The position numbers were made by a program, and so were the translations under genes. Positions 1-8,376 of a DNA stretch of 64,000 nt are shown here, in pieces (positions within the stretch are counted from its first letter, which is position 1; every line of letters starts with the position of its first letter). Below the pieces are notes generated by a model that saw only the letters and a list, made by a program, of their open reading frames with translations, was not told where the DNA came from and searched no databases. This DNA comes from Limnohabitans sp. 103DPR2 (GTDB lineage: Bacteria > Pseudomonadota > Gammaproteobacteria > Burkholderiales > Burkholderiaceae_C): contig NZ_CP011834.1 of NCBI RefSeq assembly GCF_001412575.1, positions 1,674,001 through 1,738,000 on the forward strand, in the 5' to 3' direction.

Positions 1-46
1 TGTCCAAATAGGACATGCCGCCGTTGTCTTGATTGTCTTTGCTCAT
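1..46 (-). CDS. Start of a downstream gene, probably second sugar ABC permease (partial)
   Basis: Only the first 15 codons are inside the window (MSKDNQDNGG then MSYLD), read leftwards off the edge. Its ATG overlaps the TGA of the preceding permease as ATGA (43-46), so it is translationally coupled to it. In carbohydrate ABC operons with ATPase, binding protein and one MalF/UgpA-type permease, the next gene is normally the MalG/UgpE-type permease. That identity is inferred from position only, because the visible residues are an unconserved cytoplasmic N-terminus. Confidence 0.6.
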   Translation of the reverse strand, partial: MSKDNQDNGGMSYLD

Positions 47-954
47 TTGTCGCTGCCGCCTTGTTGCCATGCACGGCGTTGAAGTCCGAAGTAACTGAAG
101 AGAATGGCGGCCAACAGGAAGGGCACCATGGCGATGGCAATGGCCGCACCTTCACCCAATGCGCCGCCCGGAATAGCGCGCTGGAATGACAGGGTGGCCA
201 TCAGGTGTGTGGCATTGAGCGGTCCACCCCGTGTGATCACGTAGATGAGTTGGAAGTCGGTGAAGGTGAACAGCACCGAGAAGGTCATGGTGACTGCAAT
301 GATGGGGGTCAGCAAAGGCAAAGTGACATGCCAAAACTGCTGCCAGGGTGTGGCACCGTCAATGGCTGACGCTTCGTAATAGGAGGGCGAGATGGTCTGC
401 AAACCCGCCAACAAAGTGATGGCCACAAAGGGCACACCGCGCCAAACGTTGGCCGTGAGTGTGGCCAAGCGGGCATTCCAGGGTGTGCCCAAGAAATCAA
501 TGTAGGAATCAATCCAGCCCATTTTCATCAGCACCCAGCTGATGATGGAAAACTGGGAATCAAAAATCCACCAAAACGCAATGGCGGAAAGTGCCGTGGG
601 CACGATGTAAGGCAGCAAAATCACTGCACGGAAAAAAGACTTAAAACGAATGTTTTTGTTCAGCAACAAAGCCAGCCACAGACCCAAGAAAAACTTCAGC
701 ACGCTGGCCACGGTGGTGTAGAACATGGTGTTGAACAGGGCCAATTGTGTGACGCTGTCACCCAACAAGAAAATGTAATTTTCTAAGCCAATCCATTCGC
801 CACCACGGCCAATTTTGGTATCGGTAAAACCAAGCCAAACACCCAAGCCGAGAGGGTAGGTCAGAAACAGCAGCAACAACAGTGTTGCTGGCAACATGAA
901 GATGAAGCCGAGCACATTGCGGCTGTTCTGAATTCTCTCGAGCAAGGGTGTCAT
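43..954 (-). CDS. Carbohydrate-type ABC transporter permease (MalF/UgpA family)
   Basis: Inner-membrane channel subunit of an ABC importer, 303 residues, the usual length for this family. About six hydrophobic segments are visible; the first is at residues 14-40. The cytoplasmic coupling loop (EAA motif) lies at about 194-213, beginning EASAIDGA and ending TLP, where it would contact the ATPase. It lies downstream of the binding protein (26-base gap) and its stop overlaps the start of the next gene, so the operon order is ATPase, binding protein, permease, permease. The family imports sugars, polyols or glycerol phosphates; the substrate cannot be told from the permease. Confidence 0.93.
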   Translation of the reverse strand: MTPLLERIQNSRNVLGFIFMLPATLLLLLFLTYPLGLGVWLGFTDTKIGRGGEWIGLENYIFLLGDSVTQLALFNTMFYTTVASVLKFFLGLWLALLLNKNIRFKSFFRAVILLPYIVPTALSAIAFWWIFDSQFSIISWVLMKMGWIDSYIDFLGTPWNARLATLTANVWRGVPFVAITLLAGLQTISPSYYEASAIDGATPWQQFWHVTLPLLTPIIAVTMTFSVLFTFTDFQLIYVITRGGPLNATHLMATLSFQRAIPGGALGEGAAIAIAMVPFLLAAILFSYFGLQRRAWQQGGSDK

Positions 955-980
955 GGGTACTTTTCAGTTAAGAGAGATGA

Positions 981-2312
981 TCAAACTTTGTAGTAACGCT
1001 CGGCACGTTTCTGTGCGCGTTCTGCAGCTTCTTTGGGTGTTTTGGCACCACTAGCAGCTTCAGCCACCATGTTGACCACAATGAAGTCGGCGCCTGCACC
1101 GGCAGATGCGTAGCCCAACTTGCCTGCATAGCCAGCGGGACGCATGTTTTTGACAGGGTCGCGGTAGGCTGTGTGCTTGGGATCAGATGTCCAGATGGCA
1201 CCTTTGGTGTAGGCGTCAAGTGGTGGTGCAATGTAGCCGCCGGCCGCTGTCTGCCATGGATCGAACTGTTCTTTTTCCATCATGAAGCGCAAGAACTCTT
1301 TGGCTGCATTGGGGTACTTGGTGTACTTCATGATCATTTGGTTGAAGAACAAGTGTGACTCGGTAGGCGTGCCAACGGGGCCAACAGGGTAGGGTGCGTG
1401 CTGCACGTCTGCATTCAATGCGCGCACTTTTTCATCGGGCGATGTTTTGGTGGCGTAGTAAATGGAGATGCCGTTGTTGGTCAAGCTGATTTGGCCATCC
1501 AAAAACGCTTTGTTGTTGTTGGGGTCGAGCCATGACAGCGTGCCAGGAATGAAGGTGGCATACATCTCTTTGGCGTATTCCAAGGCCTTGAGAGTTTCGG
1601 GGCTGTCAATGACCACCTTGTTGTTGGCGTCAACCAATTTGCCACCAAAAGCCCAAATGAGCCAGTTGCACCAGAGGCCGTCGCCTGTGGCATTGCCTAA
1701 GGCGAAGCCAGCAGGTGTGCCGTTCTCTTTCAGCTTCTTGAGCAATTTCAAGAAATCGTCTGTGTTTTTGGGGAAGGTGTCAAAGCCAGCCGCTTTGACT
1801 TGGCTTTGGCGATAAACCAACATGGCGCCTGCAGCACCCAGTGGTACACCAATCCATTTTTTGCCATCGGGCTTGAGGTATGCGTGGCAAGCTGGGAAGA
1901 AGCCGCCGTATTTCTTGCCCAAGTATTCACACAAGTCTGTGACGTCCAGCAATTTTTCTGGGTAGAGGTTGGCGTCGTCGTTGGTGGACAAAATGATGTC
2001 GGGGCCAGCGCCGGTGTTGGCAGCCACAGCAGCCTTGGGGCGAACGTCTTCCCAACCTTCGTTGTCAACGCGAACTTCAACGCCGGTGAGTTCTGTGAAC
2101 TTCTTGACGTTGGCCATGTAGGCGTCAATGTCGCCTTGCACGAAACGGCTCCATCGCAAGACGCGCAGCTTGGCACCTTTTTCTGGCTTGAAGCTGAGGT
2201 TTTGCGCTTGGACTGCTGGGCTGACCGCCATAGCGCCCATGCCCAGTGTGGTGGAAGCTGCCGCTACGCCGGCTGAGCTTTCCAGAAAGTCGCGTCGATT
2301 CAGTTTTGTCAT
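981..2312 (-). CDS. Periplasmic sugar-type ABC substrate-binding protein, Tat-exported
   Basis: Extracellular solute-binding protein of the sugar-binding family 1 type (UgpB/MalE-like), 443 residues. The start at 2312 is preferred over an in-frame ATG 69 bases upstream because AGGAG sits 7 bases before it and the protein then begins directly with a Tat signal (NRRDFLESSAG, residues 5-15). That is followed by a hydrophobic stretch and a likely cleavage site after VQA at about 36. Family features include a GPDIILSTND segment and conserved aromatic residues. Tat export suggests folding before secretion, which occurs in some sugar-binding proteins of Burkholderiales. It lies between the ATPase and permease genes. 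The ligand is not predictable by eye. Confidence 0.92.
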   Translation of the reverse strand: MTKLNRRDFLESSAGVAAASTTLGMGAMAVSPAVQAQNLSFKPEKGAKLRVLRWSRFVQGDIDAYMANVKKFTELTGVEVRVDNEGWEDVRPKAAVAANTGAGPDIILSTNDDANLYPEKLLDVTDLCEYLGKKYGGFFPACHAYLKPDGKKWIGVPLGAAGAMLVYRQSQVKAAGFDTFPKNTDDFLKLLKKLKENGTPAGFALGNATGDGLWCNWLIWAFGGKLVDANNKVVIDSPETLKALEYAKEMYATFIPGTLSWLDPNNNKAFLDGQISLTNNGISIYYATKTSPDEKVRALNADVQHAPYPVGPVGTPTESHLFFNQMIMKYTKYPNAAKEFLRFMMEKEQFDPWQTAAGGYIAPPLDAYTKGAIWTSDPKHTAYRDPVKNMRPAGYAGKLGYASAGAGADFIVVNMVAEAASGAKTPKEAAERAQKRAERYYKV

Positions 2313-2377
2313 GAAATGTCTCCTGTTTGAGTGGGTTAGCGACGAGAAAGAAACGAAATTAAATGCTGATGGTTTGT

Positions 2378-3451
2378 TCAAGCAACCAAACGCATGCCGG
2401 TTGAGGCATCAAATACGTGGGCGCGGTCCATGTCGGGTTGCAAATTGATGGTGCTGCCCAATTGGAATTCGTGGCGCTCGCGGAACACCGCTGAAAACTC
2501 CACGCCCTCGTGGCGGCAGGCCACAAAGGTGTCCATGCCGGTGGGCTCCATCACGGCCACGTGCGCTGTAATGCCGCCACTGTCGACCAAAGTCAGGTGT
2601 TCGGGGCGCGTACCAAAAACAACGGGCTGGCCATTCTGACCCTTCACAGGGTGGGGCAAATTGAGTTTGAGGCCGTCATGCAGTTCAACTTGGCATTGGC
2701 CGCCATTGACCAGCAATTTGCCAGGCAAGAAGTTCATGGCAGGTGAGCCGATGAAGCCCGCGACAAATTGGTTGGCAGGGAAGTCGTAAAGCTCGAGGGG
2801 TGAGCCAGTTTGTTCAATGCGGCCGTCGCGCATCACCACAATTTGATCGCCCATGGTCATGGCTTCAATTTGATCGTGTGTGACGTAGATGGACGTGGTT
2901 TGCAAGCGCTGGTGCAATTCTTTGATTTCGCTGCGCATGGCAACGCGCAGTTTGGCATCCAGATTGGACAAGGGCTCGTCAAACAAAAACACTTGGGGGT
3001 CGCGAACAATGGCGCGGCCCATGGCCACGCGTTGGCGTTGGCCACCTGAGAGTTGACGGGGGTAGCGATCGAGCAAAGCGCCAAGGGCCAGAATGTCGGC
3101 AGCCCTTGCAACCTTTTGGTCGATTTCGGCTTGGGGGCGTTTGGCCAAAGTGAGCGAGAAGGCCATGTTCTCGCCAACCGTCATGTGGGGGTAAAGCGCA
3201 TAGTTTTGGAACACCATGGCGATGTCACGCGCTTTGGGGGGCAGGTCGTTAACGCGGTTGTTGCCAATGAGGATTTCGCCGCCACTGACTTCTTCCAAGC
3301 CCGCTATCATGCGAAGCAATGTGGACTTGCCGCAACCGGAGGGGCCCACCAGCACAGTGAACGAGCCGTCCTTGATTTCAATGTCGACGCCGTGAAGGAT
3401 GGGAACTTCGCCAAAATTCTTTTTGACGGATCGGATCGATACACTGGCCAT
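2378..3451 (-). CDS. Sugar ABC transporter ATP-binding protein (UgpC/MalK/MsmK family)
   Basis: Energy-coupling ATPase, 357 residues, first gene of the minus-strand transport operon. The Walker A motif GPSGCGKST is at about 36-44, the Q-loop at FQNYALYPH, the signature LSGGQRQR at 134-141, and Walker B VFLFDEP ends at about 160. A C-terminal TOBE/OB regulatory domain of about 115 residues follows, as in MalK and UgpC. The start at 3451 is supported by an AGGGA ribosome site about 8 bases upstream. MalK-like ATPases often serve several importers, so it may not be dedicated to the neighbouring permeases. The promoter lies in the divergent region 3452-3621, which contains a palindromic operator candidate. 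Confidence 0.95.
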   Translation of the reverse strand: MASVSIRSVKKNFGEVPILHGVDIEIKDGSFTVLVGPSGCGKSTLLRMIAGLEEVSGGEILIGNNRVNDLPPKARDIAMVFQNYALYPHMTVGENMAFSLTLAKRPQAEIDQKVARAADILALGALLDRYPRQLSGGQRQRVAMGRAIVRDPQVFLFDEPLSNLDAKLRVAMRSEIKELHQRLQTTSIYVTHDQIEAMTMGDQIVVMRDGRIEQTGSPLELYDFPANQFVAGFIGSPAMNFLPGKLLVNGGQCQVELHDGLKLNLPHPVKGQNGQPVVFGTRPEHLTLVDSGGITAHVAVMEPTGMDTFVACRHEGVEFSAVFRERHEFQLGSTINLQPDMDRAHVFDASTGMRLVA

Positions 3452-3564
3452 TAGAAAATCCCTAGATAAAGCATGCAGGCAAACGACTGAGCAAATTCAA
3501 TTCACTCAAACTGATTTGCAGTATCACACTCTTGGTGGTAATTTCTTATCCAAGCTAACCCTAA

Positions 3565-3577
3565 TTGGTCTGACCAA
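3565..3577. promoter_or_regulatory. Palindromic operator candidate, FCD-type GntR consensus
   Basis: A perfect 13-base dyad reads TTGGTCTGACCAA. It matches the TGGTnnnACCA half-site arrangement known for FadR/FCD-subfamily GntR repressors such as PdhR. It sits centrally in the 170-base gap between two divergent operons (sugar ABC importer leftwards, Bug/dehydrogenase operon rightwards), so one repressor could control both. No GntR gene is in this window. The motif is seen directly; the regulator family is inferred from the consensus. Confidence 0.55.
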
Positions 3578-3621
3578 ATGGCCGCTGAAACCAAATCACA
3601 AAACAGACAGGTACTTACCCC

Positions 3622-4110
3622 ATGAGCGAGCAACTGAAACCCCTCCTTACAAGCCTGAGCCTGAGTCTGGCCAATGCCATCGTCAACGAATGCTTGGCCA
3701 TTCGGCAGCGCGAAAACTTGTTGCCCTTGTCGGTGGCGGTGTTGGATGCCGGCGGGCAGCTGGTGGCGTTTCAAAGAGAGGATGGCTGCGGCATTCTCCG
3801 ATATGACATTGCATTCGGTAAAGCTTGGGCGGCCTTGGGCATGGGCATGTCCACGCGTTTAATCCGCGACCGCTTGGCCAATCGGCCTGCATTCCAGGGG
3901 GCATTGGCCGCCGCGTCCGACGGCCGTTTTATTCCCGTGCCAGGGGGTGTCCTCATCTTGAATGCCCAATCGGCCGTGATTGGCGCGGTGGGTGTCAGTG
4001 GCGATGCCTCTGATCGCGATGAGTACTGCGCCATCGAGGCGATTCATTTTGTAGGGCTTGGGTGTGAGCCTACGTCATACCAGTCCGAATGGCGGAACGC
4101 TGGCTTGTAA
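3622..4110 (+). CDS. GlcG/HbpS-like (DUF336) protein
   Basis: A 162-residue protein of the DUF336 family, whose members include GlcG of glycolate operons and the haem-binding HbpS. Family traits seen are the N-terminal helix followed by SVAVLDAGGQLVAFQRED, the AFGKAWAALGM segment, and the glycine-rich VPGGVLILNA...GAVGVSGD core. The true biochemical role of catabolic-operon members is unknown. They are commonly found beside oxidation genes for hydroxyacids, which fits the downstream Ldh-type dehydrogenase. It is the first gene of the rightward operon. No strong ribosome site is visible upstream. No signal peptide is seen, so it is probably cytoplasmic. Confidence 0.85.
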   Translation: MSEQLKPLLTSLSLSLANAIVNECLAIRQRENLLPLSVAVLDAGGQLVAFQREDGCGILRYDIAFGKAWAALGMGMSTRLIRDRLANRPAFQGALAAASDGRFIPVPGGVLILNAQSAVIGAVGVSGDASDRDEYCAIEAIHFVGLGCEPTSYQSEWRNAGL

Positions 4111-4198
4111 GCGCAGACGGGATGCACTTATGATGCTCCCACAAGAGGGTTGGCGCACAGGTGCTGACCTGCAACAAGCCTGATTCAAGGGAGACAAA

Positions 4199-5197
4199 GT
4201 GGTTCATTTTCTTCACGTCAAACGTCGCGCATTGTTTGCCGCCGTCGCATGCTTGGGCTTTGCAGCCGCAGCCCCCTTCAGCGCTTTGGCGCAAACCAAC
4301 TTTCCCACCAAAACCATTCGGTTGATCGTGCCATTCCCTGCGGGCGGACCGACCGACATCTTTGCTCGCCAATATGCGATTGGTTTGTCGCGGGTGCTGA
4401 ACCAAAGCGTCATTGTGGACAACAAGGCCGGCGCCAGCGGTGCCATTGGTTCATTGGAAGTGAAGAGAAGTCAACCCGACGGCCATACCTTGCTGTTTGG
4501 AACGGCTTCTAACTTAGCGCTCTACAACTTGATGGCCCTAAAGCCTCAATACGATTATTTGAAAGACTTCACCACGGTGGCTGTGGTGGGTGGTTCTGCT
4601 GTGGTGATCATGTCGAACAAAGAGTCACCTCAAACACTCAAGGCCTTGATTGATCAAGCCAAAGCCAATCCCACCAAGTTCAGATACGGCTCGCCAGGGC
4701 AGGGCACTTACCTGCACCTGTCGATGGAGCGTTTCTTATTGGAATCGGGCGCCAAAATTGAGCACATTCCCTACAAGGGCAGCGGACAGGCCAAGCCTGC
4801 GTTGCTGGGCGGACAAACCGAAACCATGGTGGACGCTCTGGGTTCAGCCTTGCCCTTGCACCAAGGCGGACAAGCCAAAATTTTGGCCATTGCTGCCAAC
4901 AAACGTTCCAGCTTGGCACCTGATGTGCCCACCGTGAACGAAGCCTTGGGCATCAAAGGTTTTGAGGCGGTGTTGTGGAACGGCATTGCTGCGCCTGCTG
5001 GCACGCCCAAAGCCGTGATCGACATTTTGGCCGCCGCCACCGCCAAGGTTCTGAAAGATCCTGGCTTGGTGGAGCAACTGAAACAGTTGGCCATGGAGCC
5101 CACCGACTCCACACCCGAATCGGCCACGGAGTACATCAAAGAAGAGATGATGCGCTGGAAGCCTGTCATTGAAAAAACAGGCTTGCGGATTGAATAA
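4199..5197 (+). CDS. Bug-family (TctC-like) periplasmic binding protein 1
   Basis: Tripartite tricarboxylate transporter substrate-binding protein, 332 residues, with a GTG start preceded by AGGGAG. A signal peptide ends near SALAQ at about residue 32. The mature part opens with FPTKTIRLIVPFPAGGPTD, the typical Bug beta-strand and ligand loop, followed by VIVDNKAGASG and PDGHTLLFG. Bug proteins bind small carboxylates or amides through backbone contacts and normally deliver them to TctAB. No TctA or TctB gene is nearby, which is common for Bug genes in Burkholderiales. It is the first of three Bug genes in this operon and its stop overlaps the next start (TAATG), so the following racemase-like enzyme may act on its ligand. 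Confidence 0.93.
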   Translation: MVHFLHVKRRALFAAVACLGFAAAAPFSALAQTNFPTKTIRLIVPFPAGGPTDIFARQYAIGLSRVLNQSVIVDNKAGASGAIGSLEVKRSQPDGHTLLFGTASNLALYNLMALKPQYDYLKDFTTVAVVGGSAVVIMSNKESPQTLKALIDQAKANPTKFRYGSPGQGTYLHLSMERFLLESGAKIEHIPYKGSGQAKPALLGGQTETMVDALGSALPLHQGGQAKILAIAANKRSSLAPDVPTVNEALGIKGFEAVLWNGIAAPAGTPKAVIDILAAATAKVLKDPGLVEQLKQLAMEPTDSTPESATEYIKEEMMRWKPVIEKTGLRIE

Positions 5198-5889
5198 TGA
5201 GTGCGCCTCGCATCGCACTCATTCATGCCACACCCTTGGCCATTCAACCGGTCAACACTTCTTTCCAAAAGCTTTGGCCTGAAGCCAAGTTGCAAAATAT
5301 TTTGGACGACAGTTTGTCGCGAGACCTTGCGGCAGTTGGGCATTTGACGGCAGACATGGTCGAGCGTTTCATCGATCTGACGCAATACGCCAAGCGTGTC
5401 GGCTGCCAAGGTATTTTGTTCACTTGCTCTGCGTTTGGTGAAGCCATTGAAGCTGCCGCCGTTGCCACAGGCATTCCCACACTGAAGCCCAATGAGGCCA
5501 TGTTTGAGGAAGCCATGCAAGTTGCTCAAAAAGCCAAACCTCATTCAGAAGACGCCTTGAACATCGGCTTGGTGGCCACGTTTGCGGCATCAATAGATTC
5601 CATGCGCGAAGAGTTCATGGCCATGACCGCGCACCTGAATCGAGTTGTGAATTTGCATGGTGTGCATGTGCCGCTGGCCATGGAAGCTTTGGCCAAAGGC
5701 CAAGCGCAAGAGCACGATCAACGCATTGCCGTGGGCATTGAAAACATGCCCACGTGTGATGTCATCATGCTGGCACAATTTTCAATGGCCGCTGCGCAAT
5801 CTCTCGCGCAAACCAAAACCAGTGCCCCAGTGTTGACCAGTCCTGACTGTGCTGTGATCGCACTCCAACAACGGATGAAAAATGTCTGA
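5197..5889 (+). CDS. Asp/Glu/hydantoin racemase family enzyme
   Basis: A 230-residue cytoplasmic enzyme of the aspartate/glutamate racemase superfamily. The two expected catalytic cysteines are visible, Cys77 in FTCSAFG and Cys218 in TSPDCAVIAL, one in each pseudo-symmetric half. The superfamily includes racemases of aspartate, glutamate, hydantoin and allantoin, maleate isomerase and arylmalonate decarboxylase, so the reaction may be racemisation, isomerisation or decarboxylation of a small acid. It overlaps the upstream Bug gene by one base and the downstream dehydrogenase by eight bases, which indicates tight co-expression. A plausible role is making the enantiomer or isomer that the next dehydrogenase uses. 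Confidence 0.85.
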   Translation: MSAPRIALIHATPLAIQPVNTSFQKLWPEAKLQNILDDSLSRDLAAVGHLTADMVERFIDLTQYAKRVGCQGILFTCSAFGEAIEAAAVATGIPTLKPNEAMFEEAMQVAQKAKPHSEDALNIGLVATFAASIDSMREEFMAMTAHLNRVVNLHGVHVPLAMEALAKGQAQEHDQRIAVGIENMPTCDVIMLAQFSMAAAQSLAQTKTSAPVLTSPDCAVIALQQRMKNV

Positions 5890-6940
5890 ATTCAGAGTCA
5901 GTTTCTCCCAGCTTGAATCGTTCATCACGCAAGCCATGGTGTCATTGGGCTTGCCTCCAGAAGATGCGAAAACGGTGGGCCATTTGATGGCCGAAGCCGA
6001 CATGCAAGGCTCGGACGGCCACGGTGTGATTCGCTTGGTGCCTTATGCCAAACGCATCTTGGCGGGCGGCATGAATTTAAAGCCCAACATTCGTGTGGTG
6101 CAAGAACGAACGGCCATGGCCTTGATCGATGGCGACAATGGCATGGGCCATTTGGTCATGAAGCGTGCTACTGAATTGGCCATTCAAAAAGCAAAAAGCT
6201 CCGGCATCGCTTGGGTGGGCAGTCGCCTTAGCAACCATGCAGGCCCAGCTTCCCTGTACGCACGCATGGCTTTGCAACACGACATGATCGGTTTGTATTT
6301 TGCGGTGGGCAATGCCAATCACTTGCCACCCTGGGGCGGCTTGGACATGTTGTTGTCGACCAATCCGATTGCTGCGGCCATTCCCAGTGGCAAGGAAGTT
6401 CCCATTGTGCTCGACATGGCCACCACGGTGGCGGCTTACGGCAAAGTCAAAGCCAAAGCGCAGCGCGGAGAAATGATGCCTGAAGGTTGGATGATTGACC
6501 GCCAAGGCAAGCCCTTACTGGATCCAACCAAAAGCGACGAAGGTTTCTTGTTGCCCATAGGCGGCTACAAAGGTTATGGTTTGTCGTTGGTGGTGGGCAT
6601 TTTGGCGGGCACCTTGAATGGTGCTGCGATGGGCAGTCAGGTGATTGACTTCAACAAAGATTTCGTCAGCACCACCAACACGGGTCAGGCCATTGCCGTG
6701 ATTGACCCTGCGGCTTTTGGCGACATTGATGACTTCAAACAAAACATCGACCGACTCATTCAAGAACTGCGCACTGCAGAGCGCATGCCGGGTGTGGATC
6801 GAATTTGGTTGCCAGGCGAGCAAAGCCATCACAAACGCCTGGACCATGAAACGCATGGCGTTGTGTTGGCACCCGGCTTGGTGAAACAACTGAACGAGTT
6901 GGCAGCAGAACGTCAAATCGCACCGCTTCAATTTTTATAG
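5882..6940 (+). CDS. Ldh/malate-type NAD(P)-dependent dehydrogenase
   Basis: A 352-residue member of the malate/L-lactate dehydrogenase type 2 family (Ldh_2), which also contains ureidoglycolate, sulfolactate and delta-1-piperideine-2-carboxylate enzymes. Family segments seen are GSDGHGVIRLVPY near the N-terminus with the conserved His, GIAWVGSRLSNHAGPA, and GGYKGYGLSLVVGILAG in the C-terminal half. These proteins use a fold distinct from Rossmann lactate dehydrogenases and oxidise 2-hydroxy acids or reduce cyclic imines and 2-oxo acids. Its start lies inside the racemase gene. Together with the racemase and Bug genes it suggests uptake and oxidation of a hydroxyacid. Confidence 0.92.
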   Translation: MSEFRVSFSQLESFITQAMVSLGLPPEDAKTVGHLMAEADMQGSDGHGVIRLVPYAKRILAGGMNLKPNIRVVQERTAMALIDGDNGMGHLVMKRATELAIQKAKSSGIAWVGSRLSNHAGPASLYARMALQHDMIGLYFAVGNANHLPPWGGLDMLLSTNPIAAAIPSGKEVPIVLDMATTVAAYGKVKAKAQRGEMMPEGWMIDRQGKPLLDPTKSDEGFLLPIGGYKGYGLSLVVGILAGTLNGAAMGSQVIDFNKDFVSTTNTGQAIAVIDPAAFGDIDDFKQNIDRLIQELRTAERMPGVDRIWLPGEQSHHKRLDHETHGVVLAPGLVKQLNELAAERQIAPLQFL

Positions 6941-6961
6941 CCCACTCCAAAAGGCCTTGTC

Positions 6962-7981
6962 ATGACCGCAACTTCATTTTTCATTTCGACCCCTTTACTG
7001 CGGACCTCTGCGCGCCAACTGGGCACCGCTTTGGTGGGCATCGCTTTTTTGCTGAGCGCTTCAGTTCAAGCGCAAACAGGCAACTATCCGCAAAAGCCCA
7101 TCAAGTTGATCGTGCCTTTGGCTGCAGGCAGTGCGGTGGACAATGCGGCGCGCATCGTCATGCAAAAAGTGGCGACCAACATGGGGACGGGCATTGCCAT
7201 TGAAAATCAAGCGGGTGCGGCAGGTTTGATTGGTGCCGACAGGGTGGCCAAGTCGGTCCCAGATGGTTACACCTTGGGCGGCTTCAACGACAGCATCATG
7301 ACCATGCTGCCCAACTTGCAGGCCAAAATGCCTTGGGACATTCAAAAAGATTTTGAACCTATTTCTTTGGTGGCCACCGTCGAGTGGGGCGTGGTGGTGC
7401 CCGCTGATTCCGCCATTCGCACTGCTGCAGACTTGATTGCAGCGGCCAAAAAATCACCAGGCCAGCTCAACTATGGTTCAGGTGGCAATGGCAGCCCGCA
7501 ACACATTGCCATGGCTTTGTTTGCTTCGCAAGCAGGCGTTCAACTGACGCATGTGCCTTACAAAGGCGCGACGCAAGCCGCTGTGGGTGTGGCGGGTCAT
7601 GAAGTCCAAGTTGCGTTTCAAGGTATTGCAACGGTCAGTTCTTTGATCAAGGCCGGCAAGTTGCGCTTGATTGCCGTTACCACGCCCAAGCGATTGCCGC
7701 AATTTCCCGATGTGCCCACAGTGTCTGAGTCTGGCTTGAGTGGTTTTGAGTTCAATTCTTGGTACGCCATGATGGCGCCTGCAGGCACACCCAAACCCAT
7801 CCTGCAAAAATTGCATGCTGAAATTGTGAAAGCCATTTCAGATCCAGCGATCAAGGAGCAGCTGTTTGGCTTGGGTTTGAGCCCCAAAGGCACCAGCCCA
7901 GACGAATTGGCCGCTGATTTGAAAGTTCAGTTTGCCAAATACGGCAACCTGATCAAGCAGGCCAACATCACGGCCGATTGA
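6962..7981 (+). CDS. Bug-family (TctC-like) periplasmic binding protein 2
   Basis: A 339-residue Bug protein with a longer N-terminus. The signal peptide has a hydrophobic core at about 20-34 and cleavage near SVQAQ. The mature start YPQKPIKLIVPLAAGSAVD differs from the common PFAAGGxxD loop by having SAVD, so ligand contacts may differ from its two operon neighbours. Later family segments are IENQAGAAGLIG, PDGYTLGG and THVPYKGATQA. Its stop codon overlaps the start of the chorismate-mutase-like gene (TGATG). No membrane components are present. Confidence 0.92.
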   Translation: MTATSFFISTPLLRTSARQLGTALVGIAFLLSASVQAQTGNYPQKPIKLIVPLAAGSAVDNAARIVMQKVATNMGTGIAIENQAGAAGLIGADRVAKSVPDGYTLGGFNDSIMTMLPNLQAKMPWDIQKDFEPISLVATVEWGVVVPADSAIRTAADLIAAAKKSPGQLNYGSGGNGSPQHIAMALFASQAGVQLTHVPYKGATQAAVGVAGHEVQVAFQGIATVSSLIKAGKLRLIAVTTPKRLPQFPDVPTVSESGLSGFEFNSWYAMMAPAGTPKPILQKLHAEIVKAISDPAIKEQLFGLGLSPKGTSPDELAADLKVQFAKYGNLIKQANITAD

Positions 7982-8376
7982 TGGCCTCCCAAGCGATCAT
8001 GACAAACTCACAAGAGCCACTGGCCACAGGTCAAGCCGTCAGACGATTCAAGGATCCTGCTTATGTTGAATTGGCACCCAATTTACAGACGCTACGCGAT
8101 GAAATTGACGATTTAGACCGTCAGATTGTGGCCTTGATGGCCGCCAGATCTTTGCGAGTTCGCGATGCCACGCGGTTTAAAAAAGACGCATTTCAGGTGG
8201 CTGCCCCTGCCAGACAAGCCGAGGTGTTCAAAAAAGTGCGAAACTTAGCCTCTGAGCATGCAGACAACTTTCCGGGATTTGAGGACATTGTTGAATCTGC
8301 ATACCGAAGCCTGGTCGCTGGATTCATTGCGGCTGAGCAAACCTTGTTCTCGCAAACGGAAGAAGTGACACCATGA
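7981..8376 (+). CDS. AroQ-fold chorismate mutase / PchB-like protein
   Basis: A 131-residue all-helical AroQ-class protein. Residues equivalent to the active-site Arg11, Arg28 and Lys39 of E. coli chorismate mutase are visible (TLRDEIDDLD; MAARSLRVRDATRFKKD). The RFK-x(7)-APARQ arrangement resembles isochorismate-pyruvate lyase PchB more than the pheA domain. The ATG at 7981 overlaps the upstream Bug stop; a TTG at 7978 and an ATG at 7999 are alternatives. Its place between Bug genes in a catabolic operon is odd for aromatic amino acid biosynthesis. It may have been recruited for a pericyclic or lyase step, or supply salicylate-type product, but there is no direct evidence for either. Confidence 0.82.
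   Translation: MASQAIMTNSQEPLATGQAVRRFKDPAYVELAPNLQTLRDEIDDLDRQIVALMAARSLRVRDATRFKKDAFQVAAPARQAEVFKKVRNLASEHADNFPGFEDIVESAYRSLVAGFIAAEQTLFSQTEEVTP

Noticed and set aside
981..2381. Longer reading of the sugar-binding protein, starting 69 bases upstream
   Set aside because: It would bury the Tat signal behind 23 residues, while the ATG at 2312 has a strong AGGAG ribosome site.
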